64,000 bases of DNA from AV40 sp035568175 (GTDB lineage Bacteria > Verrucomicrobiota > Verrucomicrobiia > Chthoniobacterales > UBA10450), in contig DATMON010000004.1 in the NCBI GenBank assembly GCA_035568175.1, positions 248,001 through 312,000 of the forward strand, given 5' to 3'. The position numbers were made by a program, and so were the translations under genes. Position 1 is the first letter of the stretch; every line of letters starts with the position of its first letter. Shown here piece after piece: positions 17,636 through 26,151 of the stretch. The notes under the pieces are model-generated. The model saw only the letters and a program-made list of their open reading frames with translations. It ran no database searches and was not told the origin of the DNA.

Positions 17636-17713
17636 ACACGCCAAATGACGCCAAATAAATATAAAACCGAAATCAGTAAACCTTTTCGCGCTGTTTAGCG
17701 TATTTGGCGGACA
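17628..17713. repeat. CCGCTAAACACGCC hairpin repeat between nuoH and nuoI
   Basis: Left arm CCGCTAAACACGCCAAATG and right arm whose complement reads CCGCCAAATACGCTAAAC, separated by about 30 bases. The same arms appear at 19185/19668, 24673-24750 and 40828-40932. It provides the nuoH stop codon and may give an mRNA hairpin within the operon. Confidence 0.8.
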
Positions 17714-17724
17714 ATTCTGAAGTT

Positions 17725-18255
17725 ATGGCGATCACCGTTCCACGACCGAATCTGAATTGGCGCGAGCGAATGTTTCTGCCCGCAATCGCGGCCGGGTTGC
17801 TGATTACGCTGAAACATTTCAAGAACATGATTTTCCGGCGGACAAAGGTGACGATGCAATATCCGGAAGAAAAATGGGACCCGAATTTGCCGGAGCATTA
17901 CCGCGGCGCGCCCGCCCTAGTGCGCGACACCGATGGTCGCGTGCGCTGTGTCGCCTGTCAGCTTTGCGAATTCATTTGTCCGCCGCGCGCGATCAAAATT
18001 ATTCCAGGCGAAATTTCAAGGGGTGATCGTTTCGCTAAAGTCGAAAAGTACCCCGAGGAATTCGATATCGACATGGTCCGCTGCATTTTCTGCGGGATGT
18101 GTGAAGAGGTCTGCCCCGAGCAGGCGATTTATTTGCGCAAAGATTACGCCATCACCGGGTTCACCCGTGAAGACATGATGCATCACAAAGACAAACTGCT
18201 CGAAATCGGCGGTGTGATGCACGGAGTCGTTTTGAAGTGGAACGAGAAAAAATAA
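17725..18255 (+). CDS. nuoI: NADH-quinone oxidoreductase subunit I
   Basis: 176 residues. Two ferredoxin-type 4Fe-4S motifs, CVACQLCEFICPP and CIFCGMCEEVCPE, bind clusters N6a/N6b that pass electrons to N2. An amphipathic N-terminal helix (MFLPAIAAGLLITLKHFKNM) sits on the membrane. I chose ATG 17725; a TTG at 17704 in the repeat is a weaker alternative. Between it and nuoJ lies a 99-base stretch of GAGTGACGAGTGACGAG repeats with a matching inverted arm. Confidence 0.95.
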   Translation: MAITVPRPNLNWRERMFLPAIAAGLLITLKHFKNMIFRRTKVTMQYPEEKWDPNLPEHYRGAPALVRDTDGRVRCVACQLCEFICPPRAIKIIPGEISRGDRFAKVEKYPEEFDIDMVRCIFCGMCEEVCPEQAIYLRKDYAITGFTREDMMHHKDKLLEIGGVMHGVVLKWNEKK

Positions 18256-18354
18256 GTGATAGGTGGCGAGTGACGAGTGACGAGTTGGCCTTCGCCAACG
18301 GCCAATGGCTCGTTCGTTTCTTGTCACTCGTCACACATCACTCGTCACTCTGAT

Positions 18355-18858
18355 ATGTCACCCTTTCTCTTTTGGGTTTTCGCTTTGATGATGCTGGTCT
18401 TCGGCGTGGCCGTTATCATTAACCGCAATCCGGTGGCGAGCGCGCTTAGTCTGGTCGTTTCGTTTTTGGCGCTGGCCGCGCTATTCATCTCACTCGATGC
18501 GTTTTTCATCGGGATCATTCAAGTGCTTGTTTATGCCGGCGCAATCATGGTGCTGTTTCTTTTCATCATCATGCTGCTCGATTTGCGCGCCGAAGAATTG
18601 CGAAAGATTAACTGGATCGCGTCCGCCGGCGGCGTGGCGGTTGCGCTTGCGTTAATCGTCCAAATCTTGTCGGTCATCGGTAGTTTCCAGATCGCTACGC
18701 AACCTTTTCCGCCGCTGGCAAGATCGACATCGGACGATGTCCATCGAATAGGGCTTTTGCTTTTCGGGAACTACACTCTGCCTTTTCAAATCATTGGCAT
18801 CGTCATTTTGGTAGCAACCATCGGCGTGGTGATGCTCAGCCGCCGCGAAACCCGCTAA
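18355..18858 (+). CDS. nuoJ: NADH-quinone oxidoreductase subunit J
   Basis: 167 residues with five membrane helices. FWVFALMMLVFGVAVII at the start and QVLVYAGAIMVLFLFIIMLLDL, including the pi-bulge helix, are typical of NuoJ. The start is ATG 18355; the frame is open to 18277 only through repeat sequence. One AAGATCGACA copy (18720-18729) is read as RST in a loop between helices. The gene ends one base before nuoK begins. Confidence 0.94.
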   Translation: MSPFLFWVFALMMLVFGVAVIINRNPVASALSLVVSFLALAALFISLDAFFIGIIQVLVYAGAIMVLFLFIIMLLDLRAEELRKINWIASAGGVAVALALIVQILSVIGSFQIATQPFPPLARSTSDDVHRIGLLLFGNYTLPFQIIGIVILVATIGVVMLSRRETR

Positions 18859-18859
18859 C

Positions 18860-19180
18860 GTGATTACACTTGGCGATTACCTAATTGTCAGCGGCATTTT
18901 GTTCACCATCGGTTTCGCCGGCGTGATGCTGCGACGCAACATCATTATCATTTTGATGGCGCTCGAATTGATGTTGAACGCCGCAAATTTATCGCTCGTC
19001 GCGTTCTCCCGCTTCCGTGTCGATCCAAACGGCGTGCCGAATTACAACGCGCAGGTTTTTGTCTTCTTCATCATCACCGTGGCCGCGGCCGAAGTCGCGG
19101 TCGGACTCGCCATCGTGGTCGCGCTTTTTCGCATGAGGCAGACGACGAATGTGGAAGACATCAACAGCCTGAAATTTTGA
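18860..19180 (+). CDS. nuoK: NADH-quinone oxidoreductase subunit K
   Basis: 106 residues, three membrane helices. The pattern YLIVSGILFTIGFAGVMLRRN, MALELMLNAANLSLVAFSR and the proton-path glutamates in MALELML and AAAEVAVGLAI are diagnostic. Start GTG 18860, coupled to nuoJ. The usual next gene, nuoL, is displaced about 490 bases downstream by the inserted GxxExxY gene. Confidence 0.95.
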   Translation: MITLGDYLIVSGILFTIGFAGVMLRRNIIIILMALELMLNAANLSLVAFSRFRVDPNGVPNYNAQVFVFFIITVAAAEVAVGLAIVVALFRMRQTTNVEDINSLKF

Positions 19181-19184
19181 TGAT

Positions 19185-19213
19185 CCGCCAAACACGCGAA
19201 ATGACACCAAAAA
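19185..19213. repeat. left inverted-repeat arm flanking the GxxExxY gene
   Basis: CCGCCAAACACGCGAAATG starts four bases after the nuoK stop and includes the ATG (19201) of the GxxExxY gene. It pairs imperfectly with the arm at 19638-19668. Confidence 0.75.
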
Positions 19214-19635
19214 ATCTAGTATCCGATTTGGTCTTCAAGGACGAATGCTACTCGATCGTTGGCGCGTGCTTCGAAGTCTATAAGGACAAAGGATGCGGCT
19301 TCCACGAGCCTGTTTATCAGGAATGTCTTGGGATCGAATTTGAACATTGCCGCATTCCCGCGATCGCGCTGCCGGCATTGTCTCTCGAATATCGAGGTAG
19401 AGTTCTTCAACAAAAATATTTTCCCGATTTTGTCTGTTACGAAAAGATCGTTGTCGAGCTCAAGGCCGTTACGGAATTAACCGACGATCACCGTGCCCAG
19501 GTACTGAATTACTTAAAAGCGAGCGGCTTTCAGCTCGGGCTGCTAATTAACTTTGGCCATTACCCAAAGTTGCAATACGAACGGCTGGCCAATACTCAGC
19601 CCAAACTTCAACCCGATGAACCGCTTTACCTGTAA
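19201..19635 (+). CDS. GxxExxY family protein inserted in the nuo cluster
   Basis: About 144 residues (ATG 19177 is an alternative, overlapping nuoK). The family signature is seen as GCGFHEPVYQECLGIEF, followed by LEYRGRVLQQKYFPDFVCYEKIVVELKAV, where D, E and K resemble a PD-(D/E)XK nuclease core, and LNYLKASGFQLGLLINFG. The function of the family is unknown; a nuclease-like fold is often proposed. It has nothing to do with complex I. It lies between two arms of the CGCTAAACACGCGAAA repeat, and its start codon is inside the left arm, so gene and repeat look like one inserted unit. Confidence 0.88.
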   Translation: MTPKNLVSDLVFKDECYSIVGACFEVYKDKGCGFHEPVYQECLGIEFEHCRIPAIALPALSLEYRGRVLQQKYFPDFVCYEKIVVELKAVTELTDDHRAQVLNYLKASGFQLGLLINFGHYPKLQYERLANTQPKLQPDEPLYL

Positions 19636-19637
19636 AG

Positions 19638-19668
19638 CTTTAGCGTTGTTTCGCGTGTTTAGCGGGTG
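19638..19668. repeat. right inverted-repeat arm flanking the GxxExxY gene
   Basis: TTTCGCGTGTTTAGCGGG, reverse complement CCCGCTAAACACGCGAAA, begins two bases after the GxxExxY stop and runs up to the nuoL start. Confidence 0.75.
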
Positions 19669-19674
19669 GAACCA

Positions 19675-21483
19675 ATGACTTTCACGACCAACAGCTTGCT
19701 TCCGTGGTTAGTTTTGCTCCTGCCGCTCGGTTCGGCTGCTGTCATCACCTTGTTTACGCGGCGCTGGAAGAATATCAGCAGTGCCATCTCGATCGCGGCC
19801 GTTCTCGGAAGTTTCGCCTGCAGTTGCGCGATCTTCGTCCAAGCCGACATCTCGGCGCCGGAGTTTACTTGGATCAACATCGGCGGCGTGTTCACTGTTC
19901 CGCTCGCGTTTGTCCTCGATGATCTCAGCCGATTGATGCTGCTCGTCGTTTCCGGTGTCGGAGGGCTGATTCACATCTATTCGTTAGGCTATATGCGCGA
20001 TGACGAAGGCAAAGCGCGCTACTTCGCCGCCCTCTCGCTCTTCATCTTCGCAATGCTCGGAATCGTTCTAGCGAACAATTTCGTGATGTTATTCATTTTC
20101 TGGGAGCTGGTTGGCTTTACCTCCTACGTGCTGATCGGCCATTGGTTCGAACGTGACGCTGCCGCCGAAGCAGCTAAGAAAGCGTTCCTTACCACGCGCG
20201 TCGGCGATTTCGGATTCATGATCGGAATCCTGATGGTGTGGATGGCGACTGGTTCGGTCGTGTTCGACGACATCGTTTCGCATCTTTCGAAAATCACGAG
20301 TAACCCGGGCTATCTCACTATCGCGGCGATTTTGATTTTCTGCGGCGCCGTCGGCAAATCCGCCCAGTTCCCGCTTCATGTTTGGTTGCCCGACGCGATG
20401 GAAGGCCCGACGCCGGTGTCGGCATTGATTCACGCTGCGACGATGGTTGCAGCCGGAGTTTACCTTCTTGTCCGCGTTGCGTTCCTCATTCAGGCATCGC
20501 AAACCGCGCTTCTCGTCATTGCCTGGATTGGAACGATCACCGCATTGCTCGGCGCGTTGATGGCGACACAGCAAGCCGACATCAAACGAATTCTCGCCTA
20601 CTCAACGATTTCCCAACTCGGTTACATGGTGATGGCAGTCGGACTCACCTCAAACGAAGCGGCGATGTTCCACCTTTTCACACACGCATTTTTCAAAGCG
20701 CTCCTGTTCCTTGCCTCCGGCTCCATCATCGTCAGCCTGCACCACGAACAAAACATTTGGAGAATGGGCGGCCTCGCCCAAAAGCTGAAAATTACATTCG
20801 CCACCTTTGCCGCCGGCGCGCTTGCTTTGATCGGCTGTCCGCCCTTCAGCGGATTTTTTAGCAAAGACGCGATTCTTGCGCTCGCCTATCAACACAACAC
20901 GCCGATCTTTGCCATTGGCCTGACGACTGCGTTCCTGACTGCGTTCTATGTTTCGCGCGCCGTAGTCGTCGTTTTTCTCGGAAAACCGCGCAGCGAAATT
21001 GCCCGCGCCGGCAAGGAATCGCCGCTGGTGATGATTATTCCGCTGCTCATCCTCGCACTGTTTGCGCTCATCGCCGGATGGGAGACGATCGCCCAAAATT
21101 TTCTCGTTGTGCCGCACGAAAAAGAAAACGTCTTCACCGTTCCCGCGCTGGCGCTAATCGCGCTGATTTTAGGCTCTGCAGTCGCCGTTTGGCTCTATCG
21201 CAGCCGTGAGCGCGACCCGTTGCATGTCGATCTTATCCGGCGCCGTTTTTACATCGACGAATTTTACGAGTGGCTGATCAATCGAACTCAGGACCAGCTG
21301 GCGCGCATTGCCGCTTTCTTCGATCGCTGGATCATTGATGCCGGAGCGGTTCGGGGCGTAAGCGGCGGCACCTTTGGGTTAGGAGCGCTTCTACGATTGT
21401 TTCAAGTCGGAAACCTTCAAGCCTACGCATTTCTTTTTGGATTGGGAATCGTGGCGCTCATTTACTTCACACTTTTCCGCTGA
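19675..21483 (+). CDS. nuoL: NADH-quinone oxidoreductase subunit L
   Basis: About 602 residues (ATG 19675; GTG 19666 also possible). An antiporter-like proton-pumping subunit with roughly 15 membrane helices. Typical landmarks are the Glu of FIFWELVGFTSYVLIGHW, the lysine and histidine helices in GAVGKSAQFPLHVWLPDAMEGPTPVSALIHAATMV, and the LAYSTISQLGYM stretch, then the long lateral helix region and a final anchor helix. Normal length. Confidence 0.96.
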   Translation: MTFTTNSLLPWLVLLLPLGSAAVITLFTRRWKNISSAISIAAVLGSFACSCAIFVQADISAPEFTWINIGGVFTVPLAFVLDDLSRLMLLVVSGVGGLIHIYSLGYMRDDEGKARYFAALSLFIFAMLGIVLANNFVMLFIFWELVGFTSYVLIGHWFERDAAAEAAKKAFLTTRVGDFGFMIGILMVWMATGSVVFDDIVSHLSKITSNPGYLTIAAILIFCGAVGKSAQFPLHVWLPDAMEGPTPVSALIHAATMVAAGVYLLVRVAFLIQASQTALLVIAWIGTITALLGALMATQQADIKRILAYSTISQLGYMVMAVGLTSNEAAMFHLFTHAFFKALLFLASGSIIVSLHHEQNIWRMGGLAQKLKITFATFAAGALALIGCPPFSGFFSKDAILALAYQHNTPIFAIGLTTAFLTAFYVSRAVVVVFLGKPRSEIARAGKESPLVMIIPLLILALFALIAGWETIAQNFLVVPHEKENVFTVPALALIALILGSAVAVWLYRSRERDPLHVDLIRRRFYIDEFYEWLINRTQDQLARIAAFFDRWIIDAGAVRGVSGGTFGLGALLRLFQVGNLQAYAFLFGLGIVALIYFTLFR

Positions 21484-21702
21484 CGCCAGAGCAGAAACGT
21501 TACCCCACGAAACACACGCCAAAACAATGACAAATGACCAAATGACGAATGACGAAAAAAACGTCACCGCGCTGCTGGGAAAATTGGCTATTCGAGCTTC
21601 GTCATTCCTTCGTCATTCGACATTCGTGCTTCGCCGCGCAGAAGCGAGTGAAAACGCCCGAACGCCTCCATTGTTTTACGCGGCTTCGTCATCTAATTCG
21701 TA
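21484..21702. repeat. GACGAATGACGAA hairpin repeat between nuoL and nuoM
   Basis: Left arm with AATGACGAATGACGAAA (21540-21558) and right arm with TTCGTCATTCCTTCGTCATT (21598-21617). A single CACGAAACACACGCC fragment lies at 21507. No gene recognised; same family as 12468-12595 and 29164-29325. Confidence 0.7.
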
Positions 21703-23181
21703 ATGCTCCTCTTTCTTGTCCTCTGTCCAATCGCTGCTGCGATTCTGATCATCGCCGGCGCGCCCGCGCGATTTACCGCACTGGTCGCCGCGATTTTGAA
21801 TTTCGTTGTCGCGCTCATTCTTCTCAGTCGTTTCGATCAAGTCGCCGCCGGGTTCCAATTTGTCAGCTCGTTCGCCGTTTCCACTGACTGGCGCATTCAT
21901 TTCGCGTTCGGCGTCGATGGCTTGAGTCTGCTCATGCTTCTTCTCTCAACGATCGTCACCTTCGCCGCCGTTTGGTTCACCGGGAAGATCGACAACTACG
22001 AGCGCGCGTTCTACGCCTGCTTGCTTTTCATTTCGGCCGGCGCGATCGGCGCTTTCACATCAGTCGATCTGTTTTTCTTTTACGCGTTTCACGAGCTCGC
22101 GCTCGTCCCGACATTTCTTCTCATCGGAATTTGGGGCACGGGAAATCGCGTCCGCGCCGCGTGGAAAATCACGATCTACCTCGCACTCGGCAGCTTCATC
22201 TTGCTGATCGGATTGATCCTGCTTTACCAAAGCGTTCCGCCGCCGGAGCGCACGTTCGACATTCGCGAATTGCGTGACTCGATCGCGGTCCATCCGATCA
22301 CCGCTTCAGATCAACGACACATTTATCTTTTACTCCTGCTCGGGTTCGGCATTCTCATTTCGCTTTTTCCGTTTCATTCCTGGGCGCCGGAAGCTTATGC
22401 ATCCGCGCCGCCGCCGGCCGCGATGTTGCACGCTGGCGTCCTGAAGAAATTCGGCCTCTACGGCTTGCTCCGACTCGCGACTCCGATGCTCCCGGAAGGC
22501 GCGCACTATTGGATGTATCTGCTCGTCATTCTCTTGCTCGGTAACATCATTTACATCGGGCTCGTCACCATCGCGCAGAAGCAGCTCGATTGGATGCTTG
22601 GTTATTCAAGCGTGATGCACATGGGCTACATTTTTCTAGGAATCGCCAGCGCCAATGTTCTCGGCACAACCGGCGCGGCCGCGCTCATTTTCGCGCATGG
22701 TCTTTCCATCGCGCTCCTTTTCGCGATCGCCGGTGAAATTCGAAGCCGCACCGGCACGCTCGAGTTCTCCGAACTCGGCGGCCTCGCCAAAGTGATGCCG
22801 TTCGCCGGGCTCGCGTTCGGTTTTGCCGCGTTTGCCGCGATCGGACTCCCCGGTTTCGCCAACTTCGCGTCCGAAATCATGATTTTCTTCGGCGCGGTCC
22901 GAAACGGATGGGAGATGCAACGTCTTCACATTTTCCAAATCGCGGCAGTGCTCGCACTTTGGGGTGTCGTCATCTCAACGGTTTACATGTTGCGCGCTTA
23001 TCGCTCCACGTTCATGGGCACAATGAATGAGCGATGGGGAAAGCTTGTCGATCTTGGCTCCGGCCTCCGAATCCCGGTCGCATTGCTGATCGCGGGTTTG
23101 CTCTGGTTCGGATTTTTCCCGCAAACGCTCGTGCAAATGGTGATGCCGACGTTTCGGACCTACTTCACCGTCACGAAATGA
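21703..23181 (+). CDS. nuoM: NADH-quinone oxidoreductase subunit M
   Basis: 492 residues, an antiporter-like proton-pumping subunit with about 14 membrane helices. Markers include FYAFHELALVPTFLLIGIWG with the conserved glutamate, LFPFHSWAPEAYASAPPPAAMLHAGVLKKFGLYG, and YSSVMHMGYIFLG. Its TGA stop overlaps the nuoN ATG (ATGA), so the two are translationally coupled. Normal length. Confidence 0.96.
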   Translation: MLLFLVLCPIAAAILIIAGAPARFTALVAAILNFVVALILLSRFDQVAAGFQFVSSFAVSTDWRIHFAFGVDGLSLLMLLLSTIVTFAAVWFTGKIDNYERAFYACLLFISAGAIGAFTSVDLFFFYAFHELALVPTFLLIGIWGTGNRVRAAWKITIYLALGSFILLIGLILLYQSVPPPERTFDIRELRDSIAVHPITASDQRHIYLLLLLGFGILISLFPFHSWAPEAYASAPPPAAMLHAGVLKKFGLYGLLRLATPMLPEGAHYWMYLLVILLLGNIIYIGLVTIAQKQLDWMLGYSSVMHMGYIFLGIASANVLGTTGAAALIFAHGLSIALLFAIAGEIRSRTGTLEFSELGGLAKVMPFAGLAFGFAAFAAIGLPGFANFASEIMIFFGAVRNGWEMQRLHIFQIAAVLALWGVVISTVYMLRAYRSTFMGTMNERWGKLVDLGSGLRIPVALLIAGLLWFGFFPQTLVQMVMPTFRTYFTVTK

Positions 23182-24635
23182 TCGCGATCCCGGCGCCTCA
23201 CCTTGAAATCGACGTGCTCGTTCTCGGCGTGGCGATTCTGCTGTTCGAAACTTTCGCCGCCAAGATCGACAAGAAGGTTTTCGCTTACGCCGGAATCATT
23301 GGACTGACGCTTGTCCTGATCGCGACTTTTTTCCTCGCGCCGGGTCCCGCGCCACAAGAGGCGAGCGGTTTTTGGAATTTTTATACCGCTGACGCGTTGT
23401 CGATCTTCTTCAAACGATTCATGCTCGTCACCACGATCGTCGTCGTGGTGATGATGATCGATTATGCGCCGGCGCTGCGCAAAGCTGACGCAAGCACCTC
23501 CGCGAATCTCGGCGAGTTCTTTTCGTTGCCGCTGCTCACCTGCGCCGGCCTGATGTATTTGGTCTCGGCGATCGATTTCATCTTTATCTTCGTTTCCCTC
23601 GAGCTCGTCACCATTTCGTTCTTCGTGCTCGTTAGTTTCCCGAGAAGAAATCCAATCGCGCTCGAAGCCGGCGTGAAATATCTCATTCTCGGCGCGCTCT
23701 CAACCGCATTTCTGGTTTACGGCATCACCTGGATCTTCGGCGTTACGGGCGAGACCAATCTGGCGCGAATTACCGCGAGCTTTGCCAGTGGCAAAATCGA
23801 CAATCACGCCGCAACCTTTGGGGCAGTGCTGGTGCTGGTCGGTCTCGGTTTTAAGATCGCGGCGGTCCCGTTCCAAATGTGGGTGCCGGATGTTTATCAA
23901 GGCGCCCCAACACCGGTTACCGCATTTCTTTCCGTTGGATCCAAGGCGGCCGGGTTCGTTGTTCTTTTGCGCGTGCTCCAGCCGTTTCTCATGCTGCCGA
24001 ACATGCAACGCCTCGTTGTGTTGATCGCACTACTGACAGTCGTTTACGGGAACCTCGCCGCGCTTCCGCAAAATAATCTCAAACGTCTGCTCGGCTACTC
24101 CAGTATCGCCCACGCGGGTTATCTGCTCATCGGCGTCGCCTGCTTCGACGGACGCGCCGTAACATTTTATCTCGCGGCCTATTTGCTGATGACGCTGTTG
24201 AGCTTTGCGATCCTCACCATTGTCGAGCAACAAACCGGCGAAGAAATTTCCGGCTTCGACGGCTTGGCGAACCGCGCGCCCTTTCTCGCGTTCGCGATGC
24301 TAGTGGCGATGGCGTCGCTCGCGGGTCTTCCATTCACCGCCGGCTTTTTCGGCAAGTTCTTCATTTTCGTAAGCGCGGTCGCGCAAAAACAAACCGCGCT
24401 CGTAGCAGTGGGAATCGTGACCGTGGCGTGCGGCTTCTATTATTATCTGAAAGTCGTCCGCGCGATGTATTGGCAGCCGAGCACGAACAACAACACGATT
24501 CCAGTCAGCGTTCTTTCACGGGCGATAATGATTCTGCTGATCATCGCCACCATTGTCTTCGGTGTTTATCCGCAACCGATCTTGAATGCGCTCAAGCCAA
24601 AACGCGAACAAGTCGCGCAAAGGTCAACACGATAA
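23178..24635 (+). CDS. nuoN: NADH-quinone oxidoreductase subunit N
   Basis: 485 residues from ATG 23178. Antiporter-like subunit with about 14 membrane helices; recognised by LVSAIDFIFIFVSLELVTISFFVLVSF, GLGFKIAAVPFQMWVPDVYQGAPTPVTAFLSVGSKAAGF and LLGYSSIAHAGYLLIG. It is the last nuo gene here and is followed by two palindromes (24637-24662 and 24673-24750), which may act as the end of the transcription unit. Three copies of AAGATCGACA lie in the last part of nuoM and the start of nuoN. Confidence 0.95.
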   Translation: MIAIPAPHLEIDVLVLGVAILLFETFAAKIDKKVFAYAGIIGLTLVLIATFFLAPGPAPQEASGFWNFYTADALSIFFKRFMLVTTIVVVVMMIDYAPALRKADASTSANLGEFFSLPLLTCAGLMYLVSAIDFIFIFVSLELVTISFFVLVSFPRRNPIALEAGVKYLILGALSTAFLVYGITWIFGVTGETNLARITASFASGKIDNHAATFGAVLVLVGLGFKIAAVPFQMWVPDVYQGAPTPVTAFLSVGSKAAGFVVLLRVLQPFLMLPNMQRLVVLIALLTVVYGNLAALPQNNLKRLLGYSSIAHAGYLLIGVACFDGRAVTFYLAAYLLMTLLSFAILTIVEQQTGEEISGFDGLANRAPFLAFAMLVAMASLAGLPFTAGFFGKFFIFVSAVAQKQTALVAVGIVTVACGFYYYLKVVRAMYWQPSTNNNTIPVSVLSRAIMILLIIATIVFGVYPQPILNALKPKREQVAQRSTR

Positions 24636-24636
24636 T

Positions 24637-24750
24637 TGTAGCGGCGGTCTATGACCGTCGCACTCAGATTCGCCCGCTAAACACGCCAAAAAGACGCTAA
24701 AGTCAGAGTATCTGGCTTTTTTTGGCGTGGTTTCGCGTCTTTGGCGGATC
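24637..24750. repeat. two palindromic repeats after the nuo cluster
   Basis: 24637-24662 carries GGCGGTCTATGACCGTCGC between TGTAGC and A; a 26-base identical copy lies inside the gene at 32007-33893. 24673-24750 is a CCGCTAAACACGCCAAA hairpin with a TTTTTTT run (24717-24723), so it may serve as a terminator for the rightward nuo transcript and the leftward HNH gene. Confidence 0.75.
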
Positions 24751-24769
24751 CTTCTTTAACTGTCCGGAA

Positions 24770-25381
24770 TTAATCGCTTAGCTCGACGTTCCAGTAAGCA
24801 AGATCGACAAAGTGTCGCCAGCTCTCGTGCTGCGGCGCGGTGAAGGTAACGTGCAAAAACGGCCGCCACTTCGGCCGCTTCGGTTTGCGAACCAGCGTCA
24901 TCTGCGCTTCTTGCGGGAGGCGGTTGCCTTTGCGGGTGTTACACGGAATGCACGAGCAAACGACGTTTTCCCAGGTCGTCGTTCCACCGCGATCCCGCGG
25001 CACCACGTGATCAAGATTCAAATCATTGCGATCGAACCCGTGCCCACAGTATTGGCAGGTGTTCTTATCCCGCTCGAAAACATTGTGGCGGGTAAACTTC
25101 ACTTCCTTCTTCGGAAGCCGATCGAAAAAGAGGAGCACGATCACGCGCGGCACTCGGATCTTCCACGAAATCGTTTGGACGAGCTCATGATCAGGCGCGT
25201 CGGTCGAAAAATCGCGCCAGCCTTCAAAATCGTGGGTCAGGAAATTGTTCGCATCGTCGGCTGAAACGACCTGAGCGTGACCCGCGTAAACCAGCGAAAA
25301 AGCGCGGCGGGCAGAGCAGATATTCACCGCCTGCCAGAGGCGGTTCAGCACCAAAACCTGACTATTTAACAACGAGTGCAA
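24770..25381 (-). CDS. HNH endonuclease
   Basis: About 203 residues from TTG 25381, chosen because GAGGG lies six bases upstream and homologous proteins begin near NSQVLVLNRLWQAVNI. The frame remains open to 25522. After an N-terminal domain (VLNRLWQAVNICSARRAFSLVYAG) comes an HNH_5-type nuclease: CQYCG, LNLDHVVPRDRGGTTTWENVV, CIPCNTRKGNR, with the Cys pairs binding structural zinc and DHV carrying the catalytic His. This single-gene family is widespread in free-living bacteria; its biological target is unknown, and it is probably not part of a restriction system as no methylase is near. Confidence 0.85.
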   Translation of the reverse strand: MHSLLNSQVLVLNRLWQAVNICSARRAFSLVYAGHAQVVSADDANNFLTHDFEGWRDFSTDAPDHELVQTISWKIRVPRVIVLLFFDRLPKKEVKFTRHNVFERDKNTCQYCGHGFDRNDLNLDHVVPRDRGGTTTWENVVCSCIPCNTRKGNRLPQEAQMTLVRKPKRPKWRPFLHVTFTAPQHESWRHFVDLAYWNVELSD

Positions 25382-25641
25382 ATTAATACCCTCGGTAAGT
25401 GGCCTTTGACGACATTTCCGCCAAAGTGCGGCGAAAGTATCACCCGCGTTTTGCCTTGTCAACGAAGGCAGACGTCTCGCCCCCAGCTTGCAGAAACCCC
25501 AGGGACCTGACACAATCGACATCGAATGCGGTGTTTATCCCCCTCCCTCCCAGGAAAGTCCCGAATTAGGCCGGAAAAACCCGTAATTAAAGGCGGGAAA
25601 ATCCCGTCTACTTCTCGTTAGGTGACAGTCCGCGTCCACCG

Positions 25642-26016
25642 GTGCATCCCTTTCGCTACGCTCTCTCATTGCGCATCTGGCATCCGCAGATCGACGCAGC
25701 CATCGTCAGCGACACGCTCGGGCTTGCGCCGAAGCGCACATCTCCGGCTATTCCTTCTTTTTGGACATATAGCTACGACGTGCCGCAAGACAGCGAGTGT
25801 GCCGCGTTCATCCATTCCGCCGCGTCCGCTTTGCAGCAGCACACAGCATTTTTCCAGCGGATCCGTGCAGCTGGCGGACGAGTCGAGTTCTTCGTTGGCT
25901 GGTTTGGCGACAAAAACTTTGGTGATACCTTTCCACATGCGACGCTTGCTTTGCTCGCACGGCTTCAGGTTGATCTTTCGTTCGACGTTTATCCTGATGC
26001 ACCGCAAGTCGCCTAA
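25642..26016 (+). CDS. DUF4279 family cassette protein
   Basis: 124 residues, starting with GTG 25642, 19 bases after the GTTAGGT core site. It matches the DUF4279 pattern: RYALSLRIWHPQID at the start, LGLAPKR, then FFVGWFGDKNFGDTF and a final VDLSFDVYPD. The family is cytoplasmic, of unknown function, and often found as a lone or cassette-borne gene. Its stop TAA is inside the GCCTAAC end of the attC site, which supports a cassette origin. Confidence 0.75.
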   Translation: MHPFRYALSLRIWHPQIDAAIVSDTLGLAPKRTSPAIPSFWTYSYDVPQDSECAAFIHSAASALQQHTAFFQRIRAAGGRVEFFVGWFGDKNFGDTFPHATLALLARLQVDLSFDVYPDAPQVA

Positions 26017-26134
26017 CCAATCGCTGGAGCCAACCGCTGGCTGTCGTGAAGTCCACATTTGATTTTATGAAACGGTTATCGATGTTTGCCCCGCTCGCTC
26101 TCGCCAGCGGTGGCTCAGCTCCATCTCGTTAGGC
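26011..26134 (+). other. attC recombination site
   Basis: 124 bases bounded by GCCTAAC and GTTAGGC. Inner arms TGGAGC plus ACCGCTGGC on the left pair with GCCAGCGGT plus GCTCCA on the right, with extra unpaired bases on one side (the TGAG between the two paired blocks of the right arm), as in folded bottom-strand attC hairpins. A loop of about 60 bases separates the arms. Confidence 0.75.
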
Positions 26135-26151
26135 GTCCCTGATCACACCCG

